The position numbers and the translations under genes are program-made. The notes under the pieces were generated by a model. The model was not told the DNA's origin. It saw nothing but the letters and a program-made list of their open reading frames with translations, and searched no databases. This document shows positions 34,050 to 42,785 of a DNA stretch of 64,000 nt, in pieces. Source of the DNA: Streptomyces colonosanans (GTDB lineage Bacteria; Actinomycetota; Actinomycetes; Streptomycetales; Streptomycetaceae); contig NZ_MLYP01000027.1 of the NCBI RefSeq assembly GCF_001866645.1, forward strand, positions 1-64,000. Direction: 5' to 3'. Every line of letters starts with the position of its first letter. Within the stretch, counting starts at the first letter, position 1.

Positions 34050-34079
34050 GCAACGCCCCCGGCGCCTCAGGGGCGTTGC
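34050..34079 (+). terminator. terminator of the phosphonate operon
   Basis: Arms GCAACGCCCC (34050-34059) and GGGGCGTTGC (34070-34079), perfect, with a 10-nt loop, 20 bp after the binding-protein stop. The remaining sequence up to 34239 contains nothing I recognise. Confidence 0.8.
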
Positions 34080-34239
34080 CGTGCACGCACGCCCGTGTCC
34101 TCTCATGTTCACGCGCTGTGCCCCGATGGCCGAGACCGGCTTCCACGATGGCTGCATCACCCGTGCAGCTCGACGCCCTACGGGTGCCGGTACCTGCGAT
34201 GGCAGGATGTGATGACACTGTGAGAGAGGCCGGGGCGGG

Positions 34240-35220
34240 ATGGGGCGGAGAGAGCGGGAGACGGTCACCGAAGGACGTCGGCTGTACGAGGTGGCGCAGG
34301 AGGTCGTCGGTGACCACGCGGGGGCCGTCGAGTCCGTACGAGCAGCCCTGAAGCCGATCCATGACGGCTTGGCGGAACGGGAACTCAACGGCATCCCTGT
34401 TGCCCGCCTCAAGGAAGTCACCGAGGGTAGGCTGAGGCTCGGGGAGGTTGAGAAGAGCGGGTTCCGGTCGGTCGGTGAGCTCCTCGATGCAGGACCTTAC
34501 CGGCTGCAGCAGATCCCGGGCGTAGGGCAGCGGACGGCCGACCAGGCTTTCGCCGCCGCTCGGCAGATAGCTGACGCCGTCCGAGAGACCATCGCCGTCC
34601 ACATCGACGTGGACCATCCGGAGCCTCGAACCACCGAACTCGTCGTCGCCCTGCACGTTCTGGTGGAAGCCGGGCCTGAGGCGCGGCGCGCTGTCGACGC
34701 GGCCGCTGCTCTCGCAGACGGTCTCGGTCCGCTGTTGGCCGAGGCCAAACCGGCTGCTGGGCGGCTGCGCATGCTGCTGGCGGGGAGGAAGAGACGGCAA
34801 CGGGCGCTGGAGGCCGTCGCCGAGATCCGCCGGCTGACCACACGAGCCGAGCAGGACGGCGTACCGGCGTTGCTCGCCCAGGCCTCCGTCGATCTGCTGC
34901 GGGGGCCCACACCCGAGACAGAGGCCTGGGTCGACTTCGAGTTGCGCTCCGCCGAGTACTACAGCCTGCTCGCCGACGTTTCGGGGCGCGACCCCGACCC
35001 CGCCGCAGCCGAAGGGTTCTTGCCCGATGAGGTGGCCGACCGAGTCCGGGCCCAGATACTCGACGACACGTACCGCAGGGTTTCACTGCGCGGCTACCAG
35101 GCATTCGGTACCCGCTTCGCCCTCGCACAGCGCCGGGCGATCCTGGGCGACGAGATGGGACTCGGTAAAACCATCCAGGCCATAGCGGCCCTGGCGCACC
35201 TCGCTGCCGGGGCGAGAGTC
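34240..35220 (+). pseudogene. SNF2-family helicase, N-terminal part (disrupted)
   Basis: About 327 residues: a helix-hairpin-like segment (LLDAGPYRLQQIPGVGQRTADQAFAAARQIADAV), a long helical region, then the SNF2 entry VSLRGYQAFGTRFALAQRRAILGDEMGLGKTIQAIAALAHLAAGA with the Walker A box GDEMGLGKT. Just after LAAGA the frame loses similarity, because the following helicase piece lies on the opposite strand (35221-35525). Intact relatives continue for several hundred residues with motifs Ia to VI; those after III are absent from the window. The enzyme cannot be functional as an ATPase. ATG 34240 is the first start of the frame. Confidence 0.75.
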
Positions 35221-35525
35221 ACTTCATGGTTGGGCGCCACCGCCTTCCGGAAGGCTTTGGAGCCGGCCACCCCCTCGCGGTCTCCCATGGTCTCGGCCAG
35301 GCTCCGTTGGAGGATCCGCACCAGGTTGCGGAACTCGGCCACGCGGTTCTCCATCGGGGTGCCGGTCAGGAAGAGCACACGTTCACAGCGGCCCGCCCAC
35401 TCGGTCACCGCCAAAGAGCGGCGGGCCTTCGGGTTCTTGACGAAGTGCGCCTCATCCACGACCAGCATGTGGAGTTCTACGTCCTGGGGCACGGTGAAGC
35501 CGCGCAATGCACTCAGACCACCGCA
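35221..35525 (-). pseudogene. SNF2 helicase internal segment in inverted orientation
   Basis: Read on the minus strand this gives ALRGFTVPQDVELHMLVVDEAHFVKNPKARRS, then a stretch leading to RVLFLTGTPMENRVAEFRNLVRILQ and GSKAFRKAVAP: the DEAH box (motif II) and motif III of the same SNF2 subfamily as the plus-strand piece at 34240-35220. The order is right only if this segment is flipped. CCGGGGCG at 35207-35214 and its complement CGCCCCGG at 35526-35533 flank it. About 60-70 residues normally found between motifs I and II are missing, so a deletion accompanied the inversion. Confidence 0.75.
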
Positions 35526-35607
35526 CGCCCCGGGGAAACGCCTGGTCACGGACGCACGAGACGACGCCGCAGGCCGGTTGTCAGTGCCGACTGCGAGGAT
35601 CACCGGC

Positions 35608-35994
35608 ATGACACCGTTGCTTCTCGCCGACATCGAGCGAGCCATTCACAGCAGTTGGAGTGCGGACACATGCACACCTGAGTTCCGGCCGCACTGGACA
35701 CCGGACAACCCGGCCCGGGACCAGTGCGGTGTAACGGCCATGGTGCTCAACGACCTGCTGGGAGGGGAGCTGATCCGTGGTGAAGTCCATGTGAGTGGAG
35801 AGCGCGTGGACTACCACTGGTGGAACCGTCTGGGCTTGGGCGTGGAGATCGACCTCACCCGAGAGCAGTTCCGGTCAGAGGAGACCGTCACCGCGGGCAT
35901 CGTCATTGCCCGGCCGCCCATCACCGAGTGGCGCAGGCTCCGTGAGGAGTACGAGCTCCTGCGCGACCGCGTCATGGAAAAGCTCAACCAGTAG
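35608..35994 (+). CDS. YunG-family protein
   Basis: A 128-aa protein: LLADIERAIHSSWSADTCTPEFRPHWTPDNPARDQCGVTAMVLNDLLGGELIRGEVHVSGERVDYHWWNRLGLGVEIDLTREQFR. The W-S-x-E/D-T-C, NPA-x-x-QC-x-VTA, HYWN-like (DYHWWNR) and DLTREQF motifs are those of YunG proteins, whose biochemical function is unknown (the Cys/His pattern suggests a papain-like fold). The ATG at 35608 has GAGG nine bases upstream. It lies directly after the rearranged helicase and looks intact. Confidence 0.82.
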   Translation: MTPLLLADIERAIHSSWSADTCTPEFRPHWTPDNPARDQCGVTAMVLNDLLGGELIRGEVHVSGERVDYHWWNRLGLGVEIDLTREQFRSEETVTAGIVIARPPITEWRRLREEYELLRDRVMEKLNQ

Positions 35995-36133
35995 AGCTAC
36001 GTCCTCCCCGAGCATGTCCACGCCTTCGCCGCCGGCCGCATCGTGGGCTCCGGCGGTCGGCCCCCGGCCATCGCAGTGCGGGGAAGTCCGTTCCTCGTCT
36101 GCACACGGCGGTCGGCGCGAGACAGGCGGCCGG

Positions 36134-36175
36134 GCAGACTGCCAGGGCAGCGACCCCGCTGCCCTGGCAGTCTGC
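36134..36175. terminator. 18-bp perfect hairpin
   Basis: Arms GCAGACTGCCAGGGCAGC (36134-36151) and GCTGCCCTGGCAGTCTGC (36158-36175) pair fully around GACCCC. It lies between the convergent YunG gene (+) and the Cys-rich protein gene (-), so a bidirectional terminator is most likely. Confidence 0.7.
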
Positions 36176-36254
36176 GCAGCATCAAGTGGAACGGACCGTG
36201 AGGCTGCTTCGACCGGGCCGAACGGCCGGCCGGGCCCGCGATGGGTCGGCGCGC

Positions 36255-36488
36255 TCAGGCGTGGTCGACCAGCTGTGCATATCCGCGCTGACGTGCGCAG
36301 TGGGCACAGCAGAAGAACTGGCCGTCGGCCTGCAAGCCGTGGCCGAGAATGCGGCACTGGCAGTTGTCACAGGACGGGGCCATCCGCTGGGCCGCACACT
36401 CCAAACTGTCGAAAATGTGGACGGCACCCGCCGCCCGTACCTCGAACGCCATGTCGTAGTCGTTGCTGCAGACCTCGCACACTGCCAT
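36255..36488 (-). CDS. small Cys-rich zinc-binding protein (metallothionein-like)
   Basis: A 77-aa cytosolic protein with nine Cys and several His: CEVC (4-7), SLEC (about 31), CDNCQC (40-45), GHGLQADGQFFCCAHC. The spacing suggests two zinc clusters. Relatives are common in actinobacteria and are annotated as hypothetical or prokaryotic-metallothionein-like. The AFEVRAAGAVHIFDSLECAAQRMAP core looks like a treble-clef-type zinc fold. It may buffer zinc or act as a small regulatory ribbon. The start is preceded by GGAGTGAAGG. Confidence 0.7.
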   Translation of the reverse strand: MAVCEVCSNDYDMAFEVRAAGAVHIFDSLECAAQRMAPSCDNCQCRILGHGLQADGQFFCCAHCARQRGYAQLVDHA

Positions 36489-37041
36489 GAACCTTCACTC
36501 CTTGCTGTGCCGCGCCATTCGGATCGTCGTCCGGTCGAGATGGCTCTGCCCCGAGCCGTATTCCACCAGGGGCGCAGGCCTGACCATCTGGTACCGGGAA
36601 CCACCCTGATGGCCGTGCCGGACAGACTGCAGGCCTCGGCCCGTCGTGCCTGGGCCGACCGGATGTACATCCCCGCTCAGTCACCGGACCGTCCCCAAAC
36701 GGCGATCACCGTGTTCGTTCCGTGGGAGCCCCTCAGCGGCCTGCACCATGCTGACCGATTCGGCGTCTCGCACAGCCCTCGTGCCGAAGCCGACGGGTAG
36801 GGCGCTGGACGCAATGCTGCAGGCACGGCCGGCCTCCGTGATGGGGGCGCTGGAGGCCGACCGTCCCGTGGGCCCAGGATCACCCGGGGCATCCGGACGC
36901 GCATCCGGACCGCCACACGCCACCCGAACGGCCTACACGTCCCCACTCCGGTGTGCGCGGTCACCCAACCGGCCCCATGCTGAAACCGGCCCAGTTGCCC
37001 AACACACCACAGGCCTGATCACCACTCCCTCGGGAGGCCAC
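36489..37041. other. 553-bp region without a confident gene
   Basis: One frame at 36538-36800 (+, 87 aa, MALPRAVFHQGRRPDHLVPGTTL.. ) has an HQG/LVPGTTL opening vaguely like an ADP-ribosyltransferase-type fold, but it lacks an SD and a diagnostic motif, so I do not call it. The rest is without recognisable signal. Confidence 0.3.
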
Positions 37042-37182
37042 GTGATCGTGATAGCCCTGCTCCTCCCCGTAGCACTGATGCTTCTCATGTTCGCGATGGA
37101 TGCGCTGGAAGACCTGCTGTTCCCACCAGCTCAGTCGCCGCCACCAGAAGACACCGTCCCCGAACAGTCGGGGTCCGCATGA
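37042..37182 (+). CDS. 46-aa single-pass membrane peptide
   Basis: VIVIALLLPVALMLLMFAMDALEDLLFPP followed by a Pro/Glu-rich tail. One hydrophobic helix (residues 1-19) leads into the DALEDLLF segment, a pattern I recognise from short conserved Streptomyces membrane peptides. The GTG at 37042 (or 37048) has GGGAGG upstream. Function unknown. Confidence 0.55.
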   Translation: MIVIALLLPVALMLLMFAMDALEDLLFPPAQSPPPEDTVPEQSGSA

Positions 37183-37375
37183 CGATGAAAGCCTGACATC
37201 GACGGCAGCGGCAGCAATCGCTGTCTGCCGCGACACTGGCCAGGCCCTGTCCACGGTTGTGATCACGACCGGCTTTTGCTTCTCCACGGAGATGATGGTC
37301 CGCCCGCATCCCTGACCGCGCTCTGACCCGAGGCTCGATACCTCACGCCTCGTCAGTTCCCTTGTTGGTACGACA

Positions 37376-37507
37376 TTGTGGGTCACTGCCGAGCGCACGG
37401 CGAAGTTGGACGAGGGCACGATGTGGGCGGCAGGTTTCGTCCTGACCGAGGTCACGGCCGAGGTGGAGAAGCGGATCGCCGCGCTCGTGAAGCAGGCGGT
37501 GAGCTGA
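37376..37507 (+). pseudogene. C-terminal remnant of a DUF1801-type protein
   Basis: Reads TAERTAKLDEGTMWAAGF, then VLTEVTAEVEKRIAALVKQAVS and a stop. This is the last 40 residues of DUF1801 (YdhG-like) proteins, where about 100 upstream residues should precede it. Those are absent and no good start exists, so it is a decayed tail. Confidence 0.6.
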
Positions 37508-37663
37508 GGCGCACGCCCGGTGAACGGGGCCAGGCCCGCGGCATCTGCACATGTTCGGCGGCCTGGCACTCGTTCCGGGCGGGACCAACCTCACCGGCGG
37601 ACACGGCCGTCCGTCGTCCGGCCCACGACGGACGACGAACGACGGGCCGGCCTCGAACAGGGC

Positions 37664-38584
37664 TCACCGAAGCCCGACGTCGTATGTGGTTCCCTCCCCT
37701 ATGGCCTGGAGCTTGTCCGGGTTGGCCACGTTGTGGATGGCAGTGATGCGACCGTCGGCGTCGAATGCGAAGGTGACCGTGGCGATCACACGGCCCAAGC
37801 CGCTGAACACCATGCCGGGTCCACCGTTGATCTCGACGAGTTCGGCCTTCATGTCGGCAGGCTCGACGCCTTGGTAAGTGACGGTACCGATAGCAGCGAA
37901 CCAGGCGGCCACCGTGGATGCGCCCACCACCGGACGCAGTGCCTGACGGACCTTGCCACCACCATCGGTCCACAGGGTGACATCCGGGGACAGCAACCCC
38001 ATCAGGGCGTTGACGTCACCACCGGTCGCGGCGGCGAAGAACCGCTCGGTGACCTTGCGTTGCCGCGAGGCGTCCGCGGTGAAACGCGGCCGCCGCGCTC
38101 GTACATGCTCCCGAGCACGGTGCGCCGCCTGTCGCACCGCCGCCTCGGAACGCTCCACCATCTCCGCGATTTCGGCATGGCTGAAGCCGAACACGTCCTT
38201 CAACACGAACACCGCGCGCTCAAGCGGACTGAGCGTCTCCAGCACCACCAGCATGGCCATCGACACCGACTCGGCATCTGTGACGGCGTCGGCGGTGTCG
38301 CCGCTGGTGAGAATGGGCTCCGGGAGCCACGGCCCCACATAGGTCTCCCGCTTGTGCCGGGTAGAACGCAGCTGTTCCAGCGCCAGATTCGAAACGATCC
38401 GTGTCAAATACGCCTTGGGATCGGCCACTTGCGAGCGATCGGCGGCTGACCACTTGATCCAGGCTTCCTGGACCGCATCCTCGGCATCCGCCGCGGTGCC
38501 GAGGATGCGGTACGCCACCGCGAACAGCAGGTTGCGGTGCTGGTGGAACACCTGCTGGTCAGGATCCGGGGAGGGGTGAGTCAC
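37664..38584 (-). CDS. sigJ: ECF41-type RNA polymerase sigma factor
   Basis: A 306-aa sigma factor. Region 2 (RNLLFAVAYRILGTAADAEDAVQEAWIKW) and region 4 (LSPLERAVFVLKDVFGFSHAEIAEMVERSEAAVRQAAHRAREHV) are followed by a C-terminal SnoaL-like domain (about 185-300) with the conserved WTDGGGKV and NPDKLQ motifs of ECF41. In this group there is no separate anti-sigma factor: the C-terminal domain itself controls activity. The GTG at 38584 has GGAGG and overlaps the flavoprotein stop by four bases, so the two are translationally coupled. ECF41 factors typically activate the adjacent oxidoreductase. Confidence 0.9.
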   Translation of the reverse strand: MTHPSPDPDQQVFHQHRNLLFAVAYRILGTAADAEDAVQEAWIKWSAADRSQVADPKAYLTRIVSNLALEQLRSTRHKRETYVGPWLPEPILTSGDTADAVTDAESVSMAMLVVLETLSPLERAVFVLKDVFGFSHAEIAEMVERSEAAVRQAAHRAREHVRARRPRFTADASRQRKVTERFFAAATGGDVNALMGLLSPDVTLWTDGGGKVRQALRPVVGASTVAAWFAAIGTVTYQGVEPADMKAELVEINGGPGMVFSGLGRVIATVTFAFDADGRITAIHNVANPDKLQAIGEGTTYDVGLR

Positions 38585-39786
38585 CGCGCCTCCGGGACCC
38601 GGGTGAAGCGACCGCCGCGCGGCCAGAACGCGCCCGAGGCGGGCATCTTCTTCATACGGGCCCATGTCGGCCAGGGAGAAGCTGTCACCGCCTCCTTGTA
38701 CCGAGCCGCCATACGACCGGTCAAATGAATTCGCCGGGGGCTGTCGTCGGGACGCGTGAACTGCACGACCGCGTCATTGCGGCCCAGGCTCACCGGTGTG
38801 TGGTAGTAGCCGAAGCGGAAGGGCCTGGGCTCCTTGCCGTTCAGCGTACGGAGGATCGACACCGCGGCGTGCACACCGGTCGGCATACCGCTCTGACAGG
38901 TGCCGTGCATGTCCCCGTAGCCCTGGCGGACCGCGACCGCGTCGCCCACGGCGTACACCTCCGGGTGCGACACCGACCGCAGTGCGACATCGGTGACGAC
39001 ACGTCCGCGCTCATCAACACTCAACCCGGCAGCGGCCGCCAGCGGCGACACCCGCGTGCCGCTCGTCCACACCACCACGTCGGCATCCACGCTCTCCCCA
39101 CCCTCCAACTCCACGCCGGCGGGCAATATCTTGGCCACCTCGACGCCGCTGCGCACCTCCACGCCCAGGCGGTCCAGCGCGGACTGCAGATACGCCCTGA
39201 CCCTCGGGTTCATGGCGGCCCCGGGTCCATGCCGGCCCAGCAGCACCACGTTCAGCTCCGGGTGCTGCTCGGCGATCTCCGCGGCCGACTCCACACCGGT
39301 CAGCCCGCTGCCACCGACCACCACCGTGCCGCTGCCCAGCCGCGCCAGCCGGTCGGCCAGCACCTCCGCGTCCTGGGTACTGTTCAGGGTGTAGGCATGC
39401 TCTTCGGCGCCCGGCACCGCCGCCGTGTCGGCCACACTGCCCAACCCGTACACCAACGTGTCGTAGCAAAGGACCCGATCGTCGTCGATCCGCACGGTCT
39501 TCGCGTCCGCGTCCACCGCCGTCACCCAGCCGCGCACGAACTGCGCGCGCGTGCCCTCCAGAAGTTCAGGGATGCTCAGTTCGGCGAGCTGCTGCCCGGT
39601 CCCCGTCATGTGCAGCCTCAGCCGCTCGGTGAACCGCTCCTGCGCATTCACCAGAGTCACCTGCACGTCCTCACGCTGCTTGACCCGGGCCGCCAGCTGG
39701 ATAGCCGCCGACAGGCCCGCGTATCCCGCCCCCAGGACCACCACACGGTGTGCGGTCGCCGTACCGGCTTCGTGCCGTGCACTCAT
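38581..39786 (-). CDS. NDH-2-like FAD-dependent oxidoreductase
   Basis: A 401-aa flavoprotein: FAD motif RVVVLGAGYAGLSAAIQLA, an NAD(H) motif TVVVGGSGLTGVESAAEIA, and the second FAD motif HPEVYAVGDAVAV. This is the type II NADH dehydrogenase/CoA-disulfide-reductase-like fold without the C-terminal membrane anchor helix being evident. It is likely peripheral or cytosolic and oxidises NAD(P)H with a quinone or other acceptor. It is the first gene of a coupled pair with the ECF41 sigma factor and its probable target. ATG 39786 follows AAGGA. The 295-bp divergent gap to the BNR gene carries no clear ECF41 promoter. Confidence 0.88.
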   Translation of the reverse strand: MSARHEAGTATAHRVVVLGAGYAGLSAAIQLAARVKQREDVQVTLVNAQERFTERLRLHMTGTGQQLAELSIPELLEGTRAQFVRGWVTAVDADAKTVRIDDDRVLCYDTLVYGLGSVADTAAVPGAEEHAYTLNSTQDAEVLADRLARLGSGTVVVGGSGLTGVESAAEIAEQHPELNVVLLGRHGPGAAMNPRVRAYLQSALDRLGVEVRSGVEVAKILPAGVELEGGESVDADVVVWTSGTRVSPLAAAAGLSVDERGRVVTDVALRSVSHPEVYAVGDAVAVRQGYGDMHGTCQSGMPTGVHAAVSILRTLNGKEPRPFRFGYYHTPVSLGRNDAVVQFTRPDDSPRRIHLTGRMAARYKEAVTASPWPTWARMKKMPASGAFWPRGGRFTRVPEAR

Positions 39787-40081
39787 CGTTTCGTCCTTCC
39801 CCTGTCTGCAAGTTGACGACCACGAGATGTAAGCAGCCAAGCCAGAAGTGACATGAGATCGATGTGACGCGCGACACAATCGGTGTTCGGCACCGTGTAA
39901 CCCATGGGGACCCCGGGTTCGGGGCGGGTGAGGAGGCGAAGGGGCGGCGCCGGCTTCGGGCCCGCCTCAAGCAACTGGTGACAGGTCCTGATCAAAAATT
40001 TGTCCAAGTGCCGGACCTCCCCGCCGATTCGTGGTCAGGTCTCCTGCGACGGCTCTGTCGAGGACCGTTTGGGAGGATCTG

Positions 40082-42724
40082 GTGTCAACACCAACCCGTA
40101 AGAGACGATGGCTCACGATCTGCGCCATCACCGCGTCCGCCGCACTTGTCGCGATACCCGCAGGCGCCGCGCCGGGCCCGGGAAGCAGCCCCTTCGGGGC
40201 CCGCGCCCTAGCTCAACTCGCCGCCGAACACACGCAGTCGGTGGAGGGCTTCGCCCCCAAGGCGACGGCGGACGGCGGAGACGACGGCAACGAGGCCGAG
40301 GAGATCGCCGAGGGCGCGGCCCAGTATGCCGAGGCCCGCACCGCGCCCGGCGTCGTCGCGCCGGGCGCGTACGGCGCGGCCTGGCGCAGCCTGACCGGTC
40401 TGTCCCGCACTGGCGGCAACTGGCGGAACATCACCGACCTGCCGTACAACTCCGATGACCCGCGCTACCGCGACTACGACTCCAACTCCAGCGGCGGCTC
40501 GGGCAATGTGACTGGCCGGATGGCCGCGATGGCCGCCGATGACGACGGCTATGTGTACGCGGGCAGTGCGGGCGGCGGAGTGTGGCGGTCGCACACCGGT
40601 GGGGGCCATTGGAAACCCATCAGCGACCAACTGCCCACGCAGTCCACCGGTGCACTCGCACTGGACGGGGCCGGGCGGCTGTGGCTGGGCACCGGCGAGG
40701 CGACGACCAACGCGGACGCGTACCTGGGCAGCGGCGTCTACGTCCTGTCCGACCCGCACCACGGCACGTTCTCCACGCGCAGCCGGGTCGGTGGCAAGGA
40801 GTTGGAGAGCACCACCATCCACCAGCTGCGCTTCGGTGGCGGCAAAGTGTGGGCGGCGACCAGCGAGGGCGTGTGGAGCCACTCCACGAAGCAGCTCAGC
40901 GGCGCCTGGAAGCTGGAGTTCGCACCCAACCCCGAGTATCTGCCGGGTGGTTCGCGGGCGAAAGAACCCTCGGCCGTGTACAAGAACATCGCCAACGACA
41001 TCGCGATCGACCCGAAGGACCCCTCCAAGGTCGTCCTGGCGGTCGGCTGGCGCAGCGGTGACGACTACAACGGCTTCTACACCAAGGTGAACGGCACCTG
41101 GACGCGGATCACCAGTGGTCTGGGCGACCTGCCCGACGACGTGGACGGTGTCGGCAACGTCACCTTCGCCCGCTCCGCCGACGGCTCTCGCTACTACGCC
41201 ATCGACCAGTCGCCGGAGCAGATGGAGACCAACCCGGACACCGGCTTGGAGGGCATCTACGTCTCCAAGTCCGGTTCTCCCACCGGCCCATGGACGAAGA
41301 TCGCCGACTATCAGGGGCTGGCCGCCTCCGGCTCGGCGCTGACCGACAGCGGCTACATGCCCGGTATCCAGGCCTGGTACAACCAGTTCCTTACCGTCGA
41401 CCCGAGTGACCCGCAGCACGTGTACGCGGGTCTCGAAGAGGTCTACGAGAGCAAGGACGGCGGCAGCACCTGGTCGACTGTGGGCCCGTACTGGAACTTC
41501 GGCTTCGACTGCTGGAGCATCGACCCCGCCAAGCAGACGGGTGACTGCAACCAGACCAGCCACTCCGACCAGCACGGTGTCGCGATCGGCAGCCACCACG
41601 GCAAGAGCTATGTGTACGTGGGCAACGACGGCGGTGTCTACAAGCGCCCGGTCAACGGATCCCAGGACTCCTCCGGGCACGCCACCGACTGGACCTCGCT
41701 CAACGACGGCACCATCGACACCCTTCAGTACTACTCGGTGGGCGTCGGCAAGGACCTGGCCCATGGCGGTGTCTCCGTCACCGGCGGCCTGCAGGACAAC
41801 GGCCAGTCCATCCTGCGCAGCAACGACAAGGTGATGGGCTCCAACTTCGGCGGGGACGGCGGCGACACCCTCACCGACCCGGCCAACGGCTGCAACATCG
41901 CCGAGGAGTACGTCTACCTCGCCATCCAGGTGACCCAGAACTGCGCCGTCAACGACGGCTCCTGGACCGCCGACCCCGGCAAGATCACGTCGTACAACGT
42001 CGCCCCGGCCGACAACGACACCGGTGAGGCCCGCTTCATCGCGCCGCTCGCGGCCGACATGAAGAACAGCTCGACCTGGGTCGCGGGCGGCCGCCATGTG
42101 TGGGTGCAGACCCACGGCTACGCCATCCGCAGCGGCTCGGAGTGGACCAGCGTGCACGACTTCGGCGCCGGCCGCACGGCGACCGCGGTCGCGGCGTCGG
42201 GCGGCAAGGTGTACGCGGGCTGGTGCGGGCCCTGCGACATCAAGGGCTTCGCCCGCGGCATCTCCGTCGGCAACGCGGACGGCACCGGCTGGCACGACAT
42301 CACTCTCCCGGCCGACGGGACGGTGCCCAACCGCTACCTGAGCGGCTTCGCCATCGATCCCAAGAACGCCGACCACGTCTACCTCGCGGTCAACGGCTTC
42401 TCCCGGCACTGGACCGAAGGACCCGGCGCCGGCGTCGGTCATGTCTTCGAGTCCAAGGACGGCGGCACCACCTGGACCGACGTCTCGGCGAACCTCCCGG
42501 ACGTGCCGACCGACTCCGCGGTCGTCACACCGAACGGCGGCCTCGCCGTCGCCACCGACCTCGGCGTCGTCTACCGCGCACCGGACCGCACGACGTGGCA
42601 GCGCGTCGGCGACCTCCCGGCCGTCGCCGTGCTCCAGTTGAAGCTCGGCCCGGACGGCAGCACCCTGTACGCGGCCACCCACGGCCGTGGCATCTACAGC
42701 ATCAAGGTCCGCTCCCTCGGCTGA
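40082..42724 (+). CDS. secreted BNR/sortilin-like beta-propeller protein
   Basis: An 880-aa exoprotein: signal peptide (KRRWLTICAITASAALVAIPAGA), an acidic segment (ADGGDDGNEAEEIAEGAAQYAEAR), then repeated BNR-type turns (S/D-x-D-G-G-x-T-W) such as ESKDGGSTWSTVGPYW and ESKDGGTTWTDVSANLPD, with WRSHTGGGHWKPIS and WLGTGEATTNADAYLGSGVY. The layout fits the VPS10/WD40-glycosyl-hydrolase-like propellers. The catalytic residues of sialidases cannot be assigned, so binding or xyloglucanase-like activity are both open. GTG 40082 has GGGAGG upstream. It ends at a hairpin shared with the convergent lipoprotein gene. Confidence 0.85.
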   Translation: MSTPTRKRRWLTICAITASAALVAIPAGAAPGPGSSPFGARALAQLAAEHTQSVEGFAPKATADGGDDGNEAEEIAEGAAQYAEARTAPGVVAPGAYGAAWRSLTGLSRTGGNWRNITDLPYNSDDPRYRDYDSNSSGGSGNVTGRMAAMAADDDGYVYAGSAGGGVWRSHTGGGHWKPISDQLPTQSTGALALDGAGRLWLGTGEATTNADAYLGSGVYVLSDPHHGTFSTRSRVGGKELESTTIHQLRFGGGKVWAATSEGVWSHSTKQLSGAWKLEFAPNPEYLPGGSRAKEPSAVYKNIANDIAIDPKDPSKVVLAVGWRSGDDYNGFYTKVNGTWTRITSGLGDLPDDVDGVGNVTFARSADGSRYYAIDQSPEQMETNPDTGLEGIYVSKSGSPTGPWTKIADYQGLAASGSALTDSGYMPGIQAWYNQFLTVDPSDPQHVYAGLEEVYESKDGGSTWSTVGPYWNFGFDCWSIDPAKQTGDCNQTSHSDQHGVAIGSHHGKSYVYVGNDGGVYKRPVNGSQDSSGHATDWTSLNDGTIDTLQYYSVGVGKDLAHGGVSVTGGLQDNGQSILRSNDKVMGSNFGGDGGDTLTDPANGCNIAEEYVYLAIQVTQNCAVNDGSWTADPGKITSYNVAPADNDTGEARFIAPLAADMKNSSTWVAGGRHVWVQTHGYAIRSGSEWTSVHDFGAGRTATAVAASGGKVYAGWCGPCDIKGFARGISVGNADGTGWHDITLPADGTVPNRYLSGFAIDPKNADHVYLAVNGFSRHWTEGPGAGVGHVFESKDGGTTWTDVSANLPDVPTDSAVVTPNGGLAVATDLGVVYRAPDRTTWQRVGDLPAVAVLQLKLGPDGSTLYAATHGRGIYSIKVRSLG

Positions 42725-42750
42725 CACATACCCGTGGCGGGCAGCGAGAC

Positions 42751-42785
42751 GGTGGGGTGATCCGGGCTTTCCGGGTCACCCCACC
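42751..42785. terminator. hairpin between convergent genes
   Basis: Arms GGTGGGGTGATCCGG and CCGGGTCACCCCACC pair over 15 bp with one G-T wobble and a GCTTT loop. It overlaps the stop end of the lipoprotein gene (42776) and lies 27 bp after the BNR gene. Confidence 0.7.

Noticed and set aside
36538..36800. 87-aa frame with a faint ADP-ribosyltransferase-like opening
   Set aside because: No SD and no conserved catalytic residues; resemblance is limited to HQG and LVPGTTL.
39787..40081. TGTCACT as an ECF41 -35 upstream of the flavoprotein
   Set aside because: No CGTC-type -10 at the required spacing, so I could not support a promoter.
40208..42727. 839-aa minus-strand frame antisense to the BNR protein
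   Set aside because: Composition of a mirror frame; no domain, and it covers exactly the real gene.
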